Shown: positions 1 through 10,116 of the stretch, piece after piece
How positions within the stretch are numbered: position 1 is the first letter of the stretch
Layout: each line of letters begins with the position of its first letter
DNA from: Sclerotinia nivalis
Taxonomy: Eukaryota; Ascomycota; Leotiomycetes; Helotiales; Sclerotiniaceae
Direction of reading: 5' to 3'
Length of the DNA stretch: 64,000 nt
NCBI GenBank assembly: GCA_029531795.1
Contig: JAPEIS010000005.1
Location: forward strand, 1,982,001-2,046,000
The notes under the pieces: generated by a model
Database searches by the model: none
The model's input: only the letters and a program-made list of their open reading frames with translations
What the model was told of the DNA's origin: nothing
Translations under genes and position numbers: made by a program

Positions 1-1206
1 CTTGGACTGAATAATGAAGATTGCCTGGAGCAGTGCCCTGCACAAAGGGCTTTGGAACGGCTGTGCAATTCTTTCTGGACATATTTCTGGGTACTTCAAC
101 AAGTATGAACGCTCTCGTTCATTTACTACCATGCAGCAAACCAAATCTACAAGGCCTTCTTCGAAACTGTGGAATTCTACAATTTGAGGATCTTGTGACT
201 CTTTTGCTGACGGTGGTTGTACAGCAAACATAAATTCCTCCTCGGGCTGCTTTGGATCCGGGGGGATGTGACAATTTTGACTTCTGCGCAATTGAATAGC
301 ATCAGGGTCCGGTGTCAATTTAAGATTGACAACATTCCGATTCACAAGATCGTTTGGAAGAACAAAACCGTAGCCAAGTAGCAATTCGCTATTTGATTTA
401 TTTCCATAGTAATTGTAAATTTGATCTCCTTGCGAGACGCCGGCAGAATGAACTAGATCGAAGGAATTGGAGTTAGGATCTTTTTTCCACTCTACCTGAT
501 TGATACCATTATGATTGCCTATATCAACGAGTGGATAAAGGATCGAAAATCTATCATTGCGAACATGGTCTAGATTAAGATCCTTATCTATAGAGCTCTC
601 GCTCAGTGCTTCGGGACAAATTGTCAAGGATGGCCGAAAACTTCGACTATCAAATATAGTAGCAGCCCATTGATACAAGATATAACTGTATTCTTTATGG
701 TTTGGTAATTCCCTCAGAAGCACAACTCCTTTCTTCCACTGATCCCTCCACATCTGTTCTCGCTTCTGAAGCGGAGGTTCTGCGTTCGTCCCAGCGAGGA
801 ATCTCTGATCTTCTTCTGGCCACCAGATAGGAATCCCAAGGCTTTTGGGATCACTTGGTTGGGGGAGTAATCTGATATACTGCCACCATGGAGATTGTTC
901 ACCCTTCAGATATTGCTGCATGAGAAAAAAGTGACCGACGATATTGGGATCATCATTCTTTAAAGTCTCCAAGAACTCAATAGGAAATGGTTCCGTAGAT
1001 GGAAATTGGGAATACGTGCCAACTGCATTCAGATATGATAGAGAAATTTGGTATGTGCATCGTACAATACTTGTTTGAGTAGGTATCCTTTTTTGCGCCT
1101 TGAACGATAATCCTGTGACTGCATCTTTGTAAATCTCAACATCAGGATGAAGGTAAGCCCCAGAATTTATAGCCCATTGAACAAGATTCTGAATATCCTC
1201 TGTCAT
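1..1206 (-). CDS. SET-domain protein lysine methyltransferase (RLSMT/SETD3-like), C-terminus cut by window edge
   Basis: The minus-strand frame is open from an ATG at 1206 to the first base of the window, giving 402 codons without a stop, so the C-terminus lies outside. The first half holds the SET N-part. The diagnostic SET core is at residues 228-234 (DIGNHNG, the D-x-x-NH substrate/SAM-pocket motif) and 261-281, ending YGNKSNSELLLGYGF, the SET C-part of the Rubisco LSMT/SETD3 branch with its YG-x-x-SN-x-ELLL-x-YGF signature. Proteins of this class transfer methyl groups from S-adenosylmethionine to lysines of non-histone proteins such as ribosomal proteins or elongation factors; the substrate here cannot be told from sequence. 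No intron is needed across the visible part. It diverges from the hydrolase gene at 1810. Confidence 0.85.
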   Translation of the reverse strand, partial: MTEDIQNLVQWAINSGAYLHPDVEIYKDAVTGLSFKAQKRIPTQTSIVRCTYQISLSYLNAVGTYSQFPSTEPFPIEFLETLKNDDPNIVGHFFLMQQYLKGEQSPWWQYIRLLPQPSDPKSLGIPIWWPEEDQRFLAGTNAEPPLQKREQMWRDQWKKGVVLLRELPNHKEYSYILYQWAATIFDSRSFRPSLTICPEALSESSIDKDLNLDHVRNDRFSILYPLVDIGNHNGINQVEWKKDPNSNSFDLVHSAGVSQGDQIYNYYGNKSNSELLLGYGFVLPNDLVNRNVVNLKLTPDPDAIQLRRSQNCHIPPDPKQPEEEFMFAVQPPSAKESQDPQIVEFHSFEEGLVDLVCCMVVNERERSYLLKYPEICPERIAQPFQSPLCRALLQAIFIIQSK

Positions 1207-1809
1207 TTTGATCTCCAACTTGAGCTCTCTTCAATCATTGTAGCACAAAAATTCTGGCTGCAAAAAAAGGGTCGTCGAGCCCTACGAGGACGTATCACGT
1301 GCTCAACACAACCTTTGGTGGGGCATTTGGCTTTCAATGATGAAGTTCTTCATTCGTTCATCCATTTACACACGATGGACGAAATAAATCGCACATCGAA
1401 CAAACTCCTACCAAACTCTGGTACGCATTTGAGCCAGAGAGCGTCTGCTTGTGGAATGTGAATTGGGACATCGAAGAGTGTCGTGACACCTTGAGGCTTA
1501 GTTAGGTATAATCAATCTGTGTGCGATTTATTTTGTCTACCGCGGTCTTGATACTGTATTTTCATACCAACAGGCTCATTGAACAACGTCTGTATCTCTA
1601 CAATACACACACAGTCCGATGAAAAATACAGTACGGTAAGTTGAGCTGTATCAAAGTTTCGCTGATGTGCGAAATTGCCTCGGATACTACCTTGCACTTG
1701 CTGTGTATCTCTCCAATAGGATCAGATTTCTCAAGCCAGGTATAAGATCTTCTGCTGAGCGCGTCCTCCAATTTGCCTTTCAACTTCACAAATATTTACA
1801 GGCTACAAG
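1207..1809. other. Divergent intergenic region
   Basis: About 600 bp between the starts of the SET-domain gene (minus) and the hydrolase gene (plus), so it should carry both promoters. Short open frames occur here but none shows a protein motif or codon bias. No clear regulatory element was identified. Confidence 0.5.
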
Positions 1810-2865
1810 ATGGTTTCTAATAGATATGGTCGTGAGCGCATTGACGAGCATACAGAACTCTTCCAACCGCAGCTTCCAATCCTCACGCGCGCATGGTACT
1901 TCATTCAGCTATGGGGACTGAAGATAGCTATTGTGTTAACCTTTAAAATCCTGCGCTTTCTACGACCAGTACCTCCAGAAGCTCGACCTATGAAGCTCTT
2001 GGCATATCCATGTCGACCCAATCTACCAACGCGAATCTTTATTCCAACGTCGAAGCAAGCTGACAATGAACCGCTTCCATTATACCTCGATCTTCACGGC
2101 GGAGGACATGCCTTGATCTTTGCAGAATTCGATGACGAGATCTGTGCAACGATTGCGAATCGTTTGAACGTTATCGTTGTGAGCATCGAGTATAGTTTGA
2201 CACCATCGAATAGATTTCCGGTATTGACAAACGACATTGTTGCTATCGCGCAAGCCACAATCAACAATCCCGACCTGAACATTGACAAGTCGCGTGTTGT
2301 GTTGGGAGGTTTCAGTGCAGGAGGAAACTTGGCTTTATCTGCGGCTCAAATACCTGATTTACGGGGAAAATTGAATGGAGTAATAGCTTGGTATCCAGTA
2401 ATGGACTTCACGCTCACACCGGACGAGAAGAAAGCCTCGCGACCATATCGAAATGCAAAGGACTTGGATGATCTACCAGATTTTGGACCAGTCCTCGAAT
2501 GGGGCCATATTCCCCCTGGACATAATCTTCGTGATCCACTATTGAGCACTAGATTTGTGTGCAGGGACGACCTCCCCAAATGGATATATATAATCGGGGC
2601 GGAGTACGACATGCTCGCCAAGGAAGCTAGGGATACAGCTTTTGATCTTGCAGATTCGAATGAACAAGAACGAAAAGAAGGAATTTATGGCTTCGAGAAG
2701 GATAGTTATAAGTGGACACTAGTAAGAGATGTTCGACATGGCTTCACTCATGACTTGATGGACAATAAAGGGCCGGATGCAGAAGCTATGCGGAAACTTA
2801 GGACGGATGAGATATTGGAGCAGGTAGGAGACTGGCTATTTAAAGGTCCGTTCTCCATACATTGA
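1810..2865 (+). CDS. Alpha/beta hydrolase of the hormone-sensitive-lipase type (Abhydrolase_3)
   Basis: A single-exon gene of 351 residues. It carries the HSL-family oxyanion motif HGGG at residues 96-99, the nucleophile elbow GFSAGG with Ser169, a likely acid Asp267 (GAEYDML) and the catalytic His310 in RHGF, in the usual order and spacing. Such enzymes hydrolyse carboxyl esters of small or lipid substrates; the substrate cannot be predicted. A hydrophobic stretch at about 30-50 precedes the catalytic domain and could act as a membrane anchor, as in fungal steryl-acetyl-hydrolase-like proteins. The ATG at 1810 is the first methionine giving the full-length N-terminal arm. The catalytic set appears complete. 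Confidence 0.88.
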   Translation: MVSNRYGRERIDEHTELFQPQLPILTRAWYFIQLWGLKIAIVLTFKILRFLRPVPPEARPMKLLAYPCRPNLPTRIFIPTSKQADNEPLPLYLDLHGGGHALIFAEFDDEICATIANRLNVIVVSIEYSLTPSNRFPVLTNDIVAIAQATINNPDLNIDKSRVVLGGFSAGGNLALSAAQIPDLRGKLNGVIAWYPVMDFTLTPDEKKASRPYRNAKDLDDLPDFGPVLEWGHIPPGHNLRDPLLSTRFVCRDDLPKWIYIIGAEYDMLAKEARDTAFDLADSNEQERKEGIYGFEKDSYKWTLVRDVRHGFTHDLMDNKGPDAEAMRKLRTDEILEQVGDWLFKGPFSIH

Positions 2866-3408
2866 GATATCCAATGTTATTTAAAAAGCTATGGCTATCA
2901 TTACTTTCAGGTGGGCTTGTGGCAATGTTTGGAGCAAATGGGTTGGGTTAGCGTTATACCAGTTGAAATACTATAGCTCTTGATGTTATATTCTCAATCA
3001 TACAAGAACAATGCGGTACATTGGCATTCATTGTTGATTCATATTTTGCTGCATGGCTAAGTCTATTTGAACATTATAAGACTCTCATCCTGCATAGTTT
3101 TGATTATCTTCCAAAGTTAAGATCAAATCCGAACATTTGGGGACACAAGATATATCTCGATCATATGGCTTCTCCCAAAGTACGAGGTTCCTGAACCTTT
3201 GCGTACCAACCTTCCGAAAGCCGTTTCATATGTTGCCTTTGGGATGAATGGAAGGGAATTACACTACCCAGTGGGGCACATTTAACTAGCCAAACCCAAA
3301 TCAACATATCATGTGCATTATTGACACGAGCATTCTCTCTCCTCCATTCCATTGAATGTTATTCGTGACATTATGACGATACAGAGCCAAACACGTATCT
3401 TCCATAAT
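2866..3408. other. Convergent intergenic region
   Basis: About 540 bp between the 3' ends of the hydrolase and the membrane-protein gene. It is AT-rich and shows no coding signal, RNA gene or repeat that I can support. Confidence 0.5.
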
Positions 3409-4041
3409 TTAGAATGGAGCTCCAATAGTTTTATCCCGCAATTCGTCCGCCTGTCCATATATCAATTGCTCACTCGCCCTTGCCCTATCTGCCGGATTCA
3501 TTCTCTCCAGCATTTCCCTAATCTTAGCTTCTGCCTCCTCCTCCATCCTCGCTTGCGACATTTTCTCCGTGTCTCTTTGTGACAATGGTATATTTCTGAA
3601 TGGCCCCGGAAAGCCTGGTATATCCTCCAAGGCTCGCATTTCCAGCTCTCCGCACTTGACAGACCCGAAGTCTCCCCCATTATATACCGAATGGGGCCAT
3701 ATCGTCGATCTCGATCTTCGTCTTCGATGAAGCCAGGAAAATCGCAAGTGCGAAGTCTCCGGCCTTAGAGTCGAATCGTCATCCCTCGCAGGATGTAAAA
3801 AGCGTTCGGGAACAGGAAATTTTAAACAGAGGATCAGGAGGAAGGCGACGAATACGCTCACTGATGCGACGATGACCGGTACGACGACGGCCGAGTTAAT
3901 ATTGTTCGAACCGAAAGGTTTTACAGGCGGCGAGTTACCTGTTGGTGAGGCAGGTACGTCGGCGATGGAAAGAATATCCGCGATTGTCAAGGTATATTGT
4001 GAAGCCAAGAGCAAGGATGAAAAGAACTCTAAATGTCGCAT
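3409..4041 (-). CDS. Hypothetical single-pass membrane protein with signal peptide
   Basis: An intron-less minus-strand frame. I chose the ATG at 4041 (210 residues) because it yields a typical signal peptide (MRHLEFFSSLLLASQYTLTIA); an upstream in-frame ATG at 4158 would give 249 residues and add a second hydrophobic segment. A short Ser/Pro/Gly-rich ectodomain is followed by a strong transmembrane segment (VVVPVIVASVSVFVAFLLIL, about residues 52-71). After it comes a basic cytoplasmic tail with RRRRSRS and a C-terminal charged helix (about residues 160-200) likely to be coiled-coil. This architecture resembles small fungal type I membrane proteins, but I recognise no family. Function unknown. 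Confidence 0.6.
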   Translation of the reverse strand: MRHLEFFSSLLLASQYTLTIADILSIADVPASPTGNSPPVKPFGSNNINSAVVVPVIVASVSVFVAFLLILCLKFPVPERFLHPARDDDSTLRPETSHLRFSWLHRRRRSRSTIWPHSVYNGGDFGSVKCGELEMRALEDIPGFPGPFRNIPLSQRDTEKMSQARMEEEAEAKIREMLERMNPADRARASEQLIYGQADELRDKTIGAPF

Positions 4042-6328
4042 CGTGAGAAGATGATTCCTTTTGCCTGATTGTAAGGCTTGAGGAACGACATTTGTGCTCT
4101 GCAGTACAAGAAAGTAGCACACGGCGAACGAGGCAAAATAGAGCGAAGGGTCTCTCACGAAGTAAGGAATATGGATATTTATGAGAGGGAACTTTGCACC
4201 GGTCTTCGGAAGAGATGGCTAAATGCAACGATTACCTAGAAGGGGTCTAATTTATCTGGAGAGAAGAGAGGTCTCACACGGTAAACTAGTTTGGAGAGAA
4301 TATGATTATTGTTATTATTATTATCAACCCTGGCTTATTTGCTTCGCTGCAACCCCCGCAAATATGTCATATATATCTTTCCCCGTATCGTATCACGAAA
4401 TGCTAACTTTGTGTCACCGCGGTTACGATTCCAGTTAATGACTGCAGAAATCTAGCCCATTTAATAAAAGGTACATACTTATTGTTCTTCCTACCTAGAA
4501 CCCAGTATGATGATACTATCTACTTCTCGATTTTTGTATCGTATTCGTATATCGAGTATGAGAATATTCATAGGTACAGTAATGTAAGGTTCATCACGAT
4601 TGTATATGCAGTAATGCTTACTAGCATCATGATAAAGATCATATAATCATCATCAGCTTATGATCTAGGCAAATACTGAGTAGACTATACTATATCAATA
4701 CCTTCACACCAAATATTCTTACTTGACCATTTATCCCGAAATCAAGCACACGATCATCAGACCATACAAAACAAATTTTCTTACATTTCTGTCAATCACA
4801 ACTCCCCAAATAACCCAGGAGTTTGGTTCTTATGGAATACTTCTCCATGCATAACGTATGTGCATCATAGATAGATAATATGCTTATTCAATCCATTGCA
4901 GAAATCGGCCCATACAGAGTACATGATGATACTATTAATGCACTCACTATCCTATTCATCTCAGGAGTCAGCAGATGATCCATCACTCGAGACGGTATAG
5001 TTTAATCCTAAGCCCTCCCCCAACTTCCCCGCAATCCTTCCAACTCATGGTGACTTCCCGTCCCAAAGCCATTTCATTTAACCAACTACAGCCAACATTC
5101 ATTCGAGTTCCAACGAGGAGAAACTGGCAAATAGTACCTATGCACAACACCATGTATTCACATCCCAGCTCATCACTTTCTGCTAATTGGTCACATAACC
5201 CCGCTATGAGCAGCTGACAAGCCATGAAGCCATGAAGCCATAAAGCCATAAAGCCATCGAAATTATGACCTACTGGGTAGCGAGTGACAGCGGAGATACC
5301 AAAACCTTTGGTATTCAATCAATCTACGCGATATACTATTATCGCTATGCTATTTCATATTGTATTTCGAGAACTTTGTCATTTATCCTCCCTTTTTGAT
5401 GTATTTTTTTGAATTATGCTATGGATGCTACAAGCTATAGATATGTACGTGTTCCGAATTTGTCCCTGCAATCCTAATTTCTATATATGCAAGGAAGTAC
5501 TAGTTTGATATTGTGTTACGACTATATCTATATGATTCCATGGCAGTCATTACCTCGACTCGACTGGTACTGTGATATGCAAATACTAGAATGTAGTGCC
5601 GTGGTTACTTTGCCGAGTACTACGTACGGTATGCCGACCGGTGCGAAATACTGGATTTGATATAATTATCGGGATTGATTTTTACTACGGAGAGAGAGAG
5701 ACAATCTTCCCGATGTTTTGAATAAGGTTGCCGAATTCAAATAAGTGTGAAGGCTTTCACAACCTACTAACTAACAACCGTGAATAAAAAGTCAAAGCAA
5801 TGAAATCATCATCTCCTGCCTTGCCTTACTTCTTCATTTTTCCGTGTCACATAGAATCATCTAGAGCTTGCTATTGCTGATTTCAAAATCCAATCAATAT
5901 ACATTTTCAATCAATATATTCTCATGATTCTTAATAAGCAACGAAGAGTTCTTTCTTCTCTTAACTTCTCTTCCCTTATATTATAGCCTCACATCTCCTC
6001 AATACACTTACACACACTTCTTGCCCATCAATGCTAGTACCTAAGTACCTAAGTAAGTGTTCTGGAATCTTAAAGTAATGAAAAGTTAATCAAAAATCAG
6101 TAAGAAATTTCCAACAGTTATAAGCTTTTGTAAAAGGGTTTTGAGGTCTAGAAAGATATTTGATTCAGGTGTTAATAATGTCAGGATATAATCATCTTAG
6201 GGTACCTACCTAGGTATTTGATGATGCGCTGAGAGAATGAGCACGCACACTAGCACCGTGCAGGAATTGACTGCGCAGGGGCCACCAACTTCAAATCAAT
6301 CATCTTCATACATCAAAATACACCCCCA
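4042..6328. other. Long AT-rich intergenic region
   Basis: About 2.3 kb without a supported gene. It contains microsatellite-like and palindromic A/T stretches and an 8-bp tandem repeat at 5220-5257. Opposing open frames near 4975-5318 overlap each other and that repeat and look spurious. Nothing else is identifiable. Confidence 0.5.
5220..5257. repeat. 8-bp tandem repeat (AGCCATRA)n
   Basis: About 4.75 copies of an 8-bp unit AGCCATGA/AGCCATAA in direct tandem. It is a simple local repeat with no evident function. Confidence 0.85.
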
Positions 6329-6600
6329 ATGGCACCATCCACCCCTTTCAGTACATCTAGAAGACGTGAACACGATACTCTTAAGCGTACTCGCTTCTTT
6401 TATGCCTTTGACACGAGAAAAAAAGACGCCTCCCTTGGAGAAATCGCCCGTTTACACCCGAAGTCAACATACCTCCTCCTTCCACCGCGTGACCTGGTCC
6501 CAAATAGTAAAATGTAACGATGGAAACAGCAATGATCAAGGCCATCAACCTCTTATCGGATCTGATATACCCCTGAGCACTTGGATTATTGGGTAATAAA
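6329..6600 (+). pseudogene. Relic of a Tc1/mariner-like transposase N-terminus
   Basis: A short open frame from the ATG at 6329 begins with a segment (FSTSRRREHDTLKRTRFFYA and following) that resembles the helix-turn-helix N-terminus of fungal mariner/pogo-type transposases (pattern TPRR-x-E-x-D-T-x-KRTRFF-x-A-x-D). It is followed by RDLVPNS, where intact elements have a W-L-x-x-R-x-L-G-S-like helix. The frame then meets stops and no DDE catalytic domain follows before the dehydrogenase gene at 6871. I infer an old, truncated insertion. No terminal inverted repeats were delimited. Assignment rests on motif memory, so it is moderate. Confidence 0.45.
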
Positions 6601-6870
6601 GATGTTTGGCCGGTACTGTTAGGAACCTAGATATCTCGGCTCGCTCGAAGCGGAACGTTACCGGCCGGACGATTCTCATTATGGAAGGACCGCTTACATT
6701 ATTCTCACGCGAGAAGCCCTACTAGCCGAATCTCGCAGTTCATATAGGGCGCTGCATCTTCATAACTTAATACGAGCTGCTTAGATCAAATTTAGTTACT
6801 GCTCAAAGCCTACAATTTGTCTTTCATCTCATATCCACTTCATACTCCTCTCGAACCGGCTCCTGCAAGC

Positions 6871-7899
6871 ATGTCAAAAATAGAAACTGCAAAAACGGTG
6901 CTAATAACCGGCTGAAGTGATGGAGGCAGTGGATCAGCTCTTGCCGAGGCCTTCCAAAAACGTGGTTTGCATGTTTTTGCTACGGCTCGTACGTTCTCCA
7001 AGATGTCACATCTCCAAGATCTTCACAATGTCACGCTACTGGAGTTGGATGTTACCAATTCGCAAAGCATTATTACTGCCCTCGATGCTGTCAAAGCTCA
7101 GACGAACGGAAAACTGGGCTATCTGGTGAACAACGCGGGTCAATCAATGGTCATGCCTGCCTTGGATACGGACATTGAAGAAGCGAAGAAGATCTTCGAT
7201 GTTAATTTTTGGGGTGTCATTGCCATTACACAAGCGTTTGTGCCATTTGTTATAGCCGCCAAAGGCACTATCGTGAATATTTGCTCCATTTCGGGTTATC
7301 TAAATGCTCCTTGGATGAGTAAGTTTGACTGATGCAACAGCTATATTTCGTGGCTTATTGTGGGTTGTTCTAATACTGCTTCTTGATGCTAGGTATTTAC
7401 GGTGCATCTAAAGCTGCTCTAATGCTACAGTCAGAGACGATGCGTTTGGAATTGGCTCCATTTAAGGTCAAGGTCCTGGCAGTCGTCAGCGGGGTAGTCG
7501 ATACAAACATCATGTCTCACGGGGACAATTGGAAGCTTCCTCCTGGATCATTGTACAGCAAAGTGTCCAAAACTATAGAGACTCGCGCGACGGGCGCGGA
7601 TGTGAAAGCATCTGAGAAGAGTAGGTTTTGGCTCAAGAAATCGTGCTTTCAAAAAAAAAACCCTTATTGCTGATACCAATATGTTTAGTGGATGCAGCAA
7701 AATTTGCGAACAAAGTCGTTGCAGATGTTTTAGGCGGGGCCAACGGACGCACCTGGAGAGGCTCTGTAGCTTCTGTTGTATGGTTGATGACACTATTGCC
7801 AACTTATTTAATTGTAGGTTCTCTGGAATCTTTTCAACGTAAATCATGCTAACAGGTGTTTAGGACAAGGCCATGTTAAGTGCGACTAGTGTTGAATAA
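6871..7899 (+). pseudogene. AYR1-like short-chain dehydrogenase interrupted by one TGA codon
   Basis: Four exons join in one frame: 6871-7318, 7393-7620, 7689-7813 and 7864-7899. Introns are GT..AG; the last has a TGCTAAC branch point. The 278-codon product has the classical SDR features: the Rossmann start ITG-x-SDGGSGSALA, NNAG at 87-90, a catalytic Ser region (CSISGYL), and Tyr152/Lys156 in YGASK. It ends DKAMLSATSVE, as expected for 1-acyldihydroxyacetone-phosphate-reductase-like enzymes (NADPH-dependent, lipid droplet/ER). Codon 15 (6913-6915), in the cofactor-binding loop where Cys is usual, is TGA. Everything else is intact. Reinitiation further down would lose the cofactor site. So it is a very young pseudogene, a strain polymorphism or a sequencing error. 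Confidence 0.85.
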
Positions 7900-8439
7900 T
7901 TACCTTGAGTTTTAAGATTGTGGCCCACGAGAACTCTCATATGTATGTAAATATGTAATGTAACAAGGGCTGGTCTTTCAGGGCTTAGAAAGTAGTTCAA
8001 TTTAGCTAATAATCTTTTAGGGCTTCAAAAGGCTTTCTTGCCCTCTCCCTGAGAAGGAAATGGCTCAGTATTTATGCCTAATCTTGGAGTAGTCCCAGAG
8101 AGTCATTTTGTTTCCTTCTGAGTCTTGTCTGTTTCTTTCAGGGTTAAACCCCTTGTTGGTACTCGGGCTTGGCCCGCGTAGACCTTCTAGCATGATTGAG
8201 GTATATAACACGCGCTTATTTGCGTAGCCTAGGCAGGAGTCTGACGCACGGCCTAAAAACAAGGCCTCTTTCCTAATCCGTGTGACACGTAATCAAAAAG
8301 AACTTTAATTTAATGAAAAAATGATAAATACATAGCGAAAGATTAGTCTTATACAAGTAACTTCACTGCTCTAATTTCTTTTGGTCTTTATTTGTACGCT
8401 CCCTACGAGTGTCTGTAAGAACTTGTTGGAATACGCCAA
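7900..8439. other. Intergenic region between two broken dehydrogenases
   Basis: About 540 bp with no supported coding frame. A short minus-strand open frame at 8065-8262 has no recognisable features. The missing N-terminus of the second dehydrogenase may have decayed into this stretch, but I cannot align it. Confidence 0.4.
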
Positions 8440-9270
8440 TGCGGCATATCGTCCGCTTCTCATGGCGCAAAGGTTGTGACACTTGACCTCAATTCGCCAT
8501 CTGAAGAGATTGATTTGGAACATATTGAATACAGACGATGTGATGTTACGGACTGGAACAGCTTAAGGGCCATATTTGCAGCAGTGGGGCATATTGGCAT
8601 CGCTGTTGCAAATACTGGCGTTTCTGAGGAATGTGATTACTTCCAGGACACTTTCGACAGCAACAGAAATCTACAGGAGCCTCGCTACAATGTTGTGAAG
8701 TCAATTATCGGGCTGTTCTGAATTTTGTCAAGTTGAGCCTTAGTACTTTTCGCAAACAAGCTCCGGGCAGCAGTCTCATTATCACGAGCAGCGCAACCGC
8801 CTACTAACCGGAACAAAGTTTGCCAGTATCTAGTGCAACAAAAACAGCTTTAAAATTCAAGCCAATGATCCCGGGTCCTACTGCTCATCATAAATCCTCC
8901 CTTTTAGCTTATCGGTCTGGTTAGTGCACTCCGCTCAACGATTCATCTGTACGGTGCGACTATCAACGCTGTTACTCCAGCTGCAACTGTAACTAAGCTC
9001 CTTCCTGCTGATCTTGCAGCACCCATTATAAGCGCTGGGACTCCAGTTAGCACAGCACACCATGTTTGGTTAGCCGTAGTATACTCTGCTACTGCATCTC
9101 AATCCCGCCAAGTTGAAGGCTATGGTCGCGATACGTTGGATGAAGTGAATAGACCTGGTCGGTGGAACGGGAGAATTATTCTGACTCTAGGAGATAAATG
9201 GACGGAGCTTGAAGAACCGATTGCAAGTTTGAGAGAGTCCTGGTTTGGTGCTGAGAATTCCAAGTTGACT
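8440..9270 (+). pseudogene. Heavily degraded short-chain dehydrogenase/reductase
   Basis: Pieces of an SDR follow each other in order but in different frames. They are HGAKVVTLDLNS (after Rossmann beta-1/alpha-1, about 8450), a DVTDW acidic motif, a VANTG-like NNAG region (about 8610), VNYRAVLNFVKLSLSTFRKQ (about 8700-8755), SLIITSSATAY (about 8770-8804), an ATK motif (8835) and a long C-terminal part ending near 9270 (VEGYGRDT, RVILTLGD-like). Damage: the Rossmann N-terminus is missing, a 1-bp deletion lies near 8695, TAA stands at 8805-8807, and the catalytic Tyr codon of Y-x-x-x-K reads TCT (Ser) at 8829-8831. An intron probably lay at about 8850-8925. The original substrate is unknown. 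It cannot encode an enzyme. Confidence 0.8.
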
Positions 9271-9274
9271 GCAT

Positions 9275-9766
9275 TTTATCTTTGTTTCTCTTTCTCTTTT
9301 GATGGAGCTCGGTTGTGGAGGGGGCGCGGATTGGTACGGGTAGAGGAAACCGAGCAGTTGGAGAGGGTGCGCAGTGCTGGCGTACAATGCGCCGACTCGC
9401 AAGAATTGGATGGATAGATGGAAATTTGAAGTCAAATTAAAGACTTGGTATGGTCGGTCGGTGCTGAGTAAGGTGAAGGTCGTGTGCGATTTAAGTCTTA
9501 TGAGCTGCTGAGTCGAAATTTGGAATAATAATAAAATTTGGGTATTATATAATATATACTCTATACAAGCTTCGATATCATTTATAGATCTTTGAAATAA
9601 AGATTAAAAGAAATCAAAATTAAGAATGGGACTGATTCTATATTATAAATAATTGAAGATTTAATAGGATTGGAAAATGGATCGAAAGACAGGGTCAACT
9701 GATTCTGAATCACGAATTAGATTAATTGTAAATACAATTACTGAAAAATTATCACATAAAATATAT
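9275..9766. other. AT-rich intergenic region
   Basis: About 490 bp after the degraded dehydrogenase, strongly AT-rich from 9520 onward. No gene or repeat is identifiable before the MITE at 9772. Confidence 0.45.
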
Positions 9767-9771
9767 TTTAG

Positions 9772-9875
9772 TGTCACGGGTTCATAACTCTATCGAGTAG
9801 TGTTGATACTGATCAAACTACTTCTACCCTTTTAGGGGTTTCGTGGCCTAGTGGTAGAGTTCTAGCCCCGTGACA
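9772..9875. mobile_element. 104-bp MITE with TIRs and TTTAG target-site duplication
   Basis: The left end TGTCACGGGTTCATAACTCT and the reverse complement of the right end, TGTCACGGGGCTAGAACTCT, match at about 16 of 20 positions. The element is flanked on both sides by the direct repeat TTTAG (9767-9771 and 9876-9880), the mark of transposition. It has no coding capacity, so it is a non-autonomous miniature element. The internal stretch GTGGCCTAGTGGTAGAG resembles a tRNA A-box, but no B-box follows in order. The family of the mobilising transposase is unknown. Confidence 0.8.
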
Positions 9876-10116
9876 TTTAGTGATGGCGATAAATGTGTTA
9901 TTTAGAAATTAGCCGATTAGATCTTTTCGAAAAGTTCGCTTAAAATATCCAACCAAAAGAGTATAAAAACTTTGAAAGAAGATCAATATGAAAACTAGAC
10001 TACTCCGCTCCTTCTATTTTGGAGTCCCTTCATCGCCTGAAGTGTACCAATTGTCCCTTGCTCATCCATGTCAAGATTTGGGCCATAAGAATAGATCTAT
10101 CCTTTGCTCCCACCCA

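Noticed and set aside
4983..5318. A 111-codon minus-strand open frame in the 4.0-6.3 kb gap
   Set aside because: It overlaps an opposing frame and the AGCCATRA repeat and shows no motif or codon bias.
6913..6915. TGA read as selenocysteine or programmed readthrough
   Set aside because: Ascomycetes of this type are not known to use selenocysteine, the following AGT is not a leaky readthrough context, and no SECIS-like reason is visible.
9836..9856. A possible tRNA gene at the A-box-like GTGGCCTAGTGGTAGAG
   Set aside because: There is no cloverleaf and no downstream B-box; it lies inside the delimited MITE.
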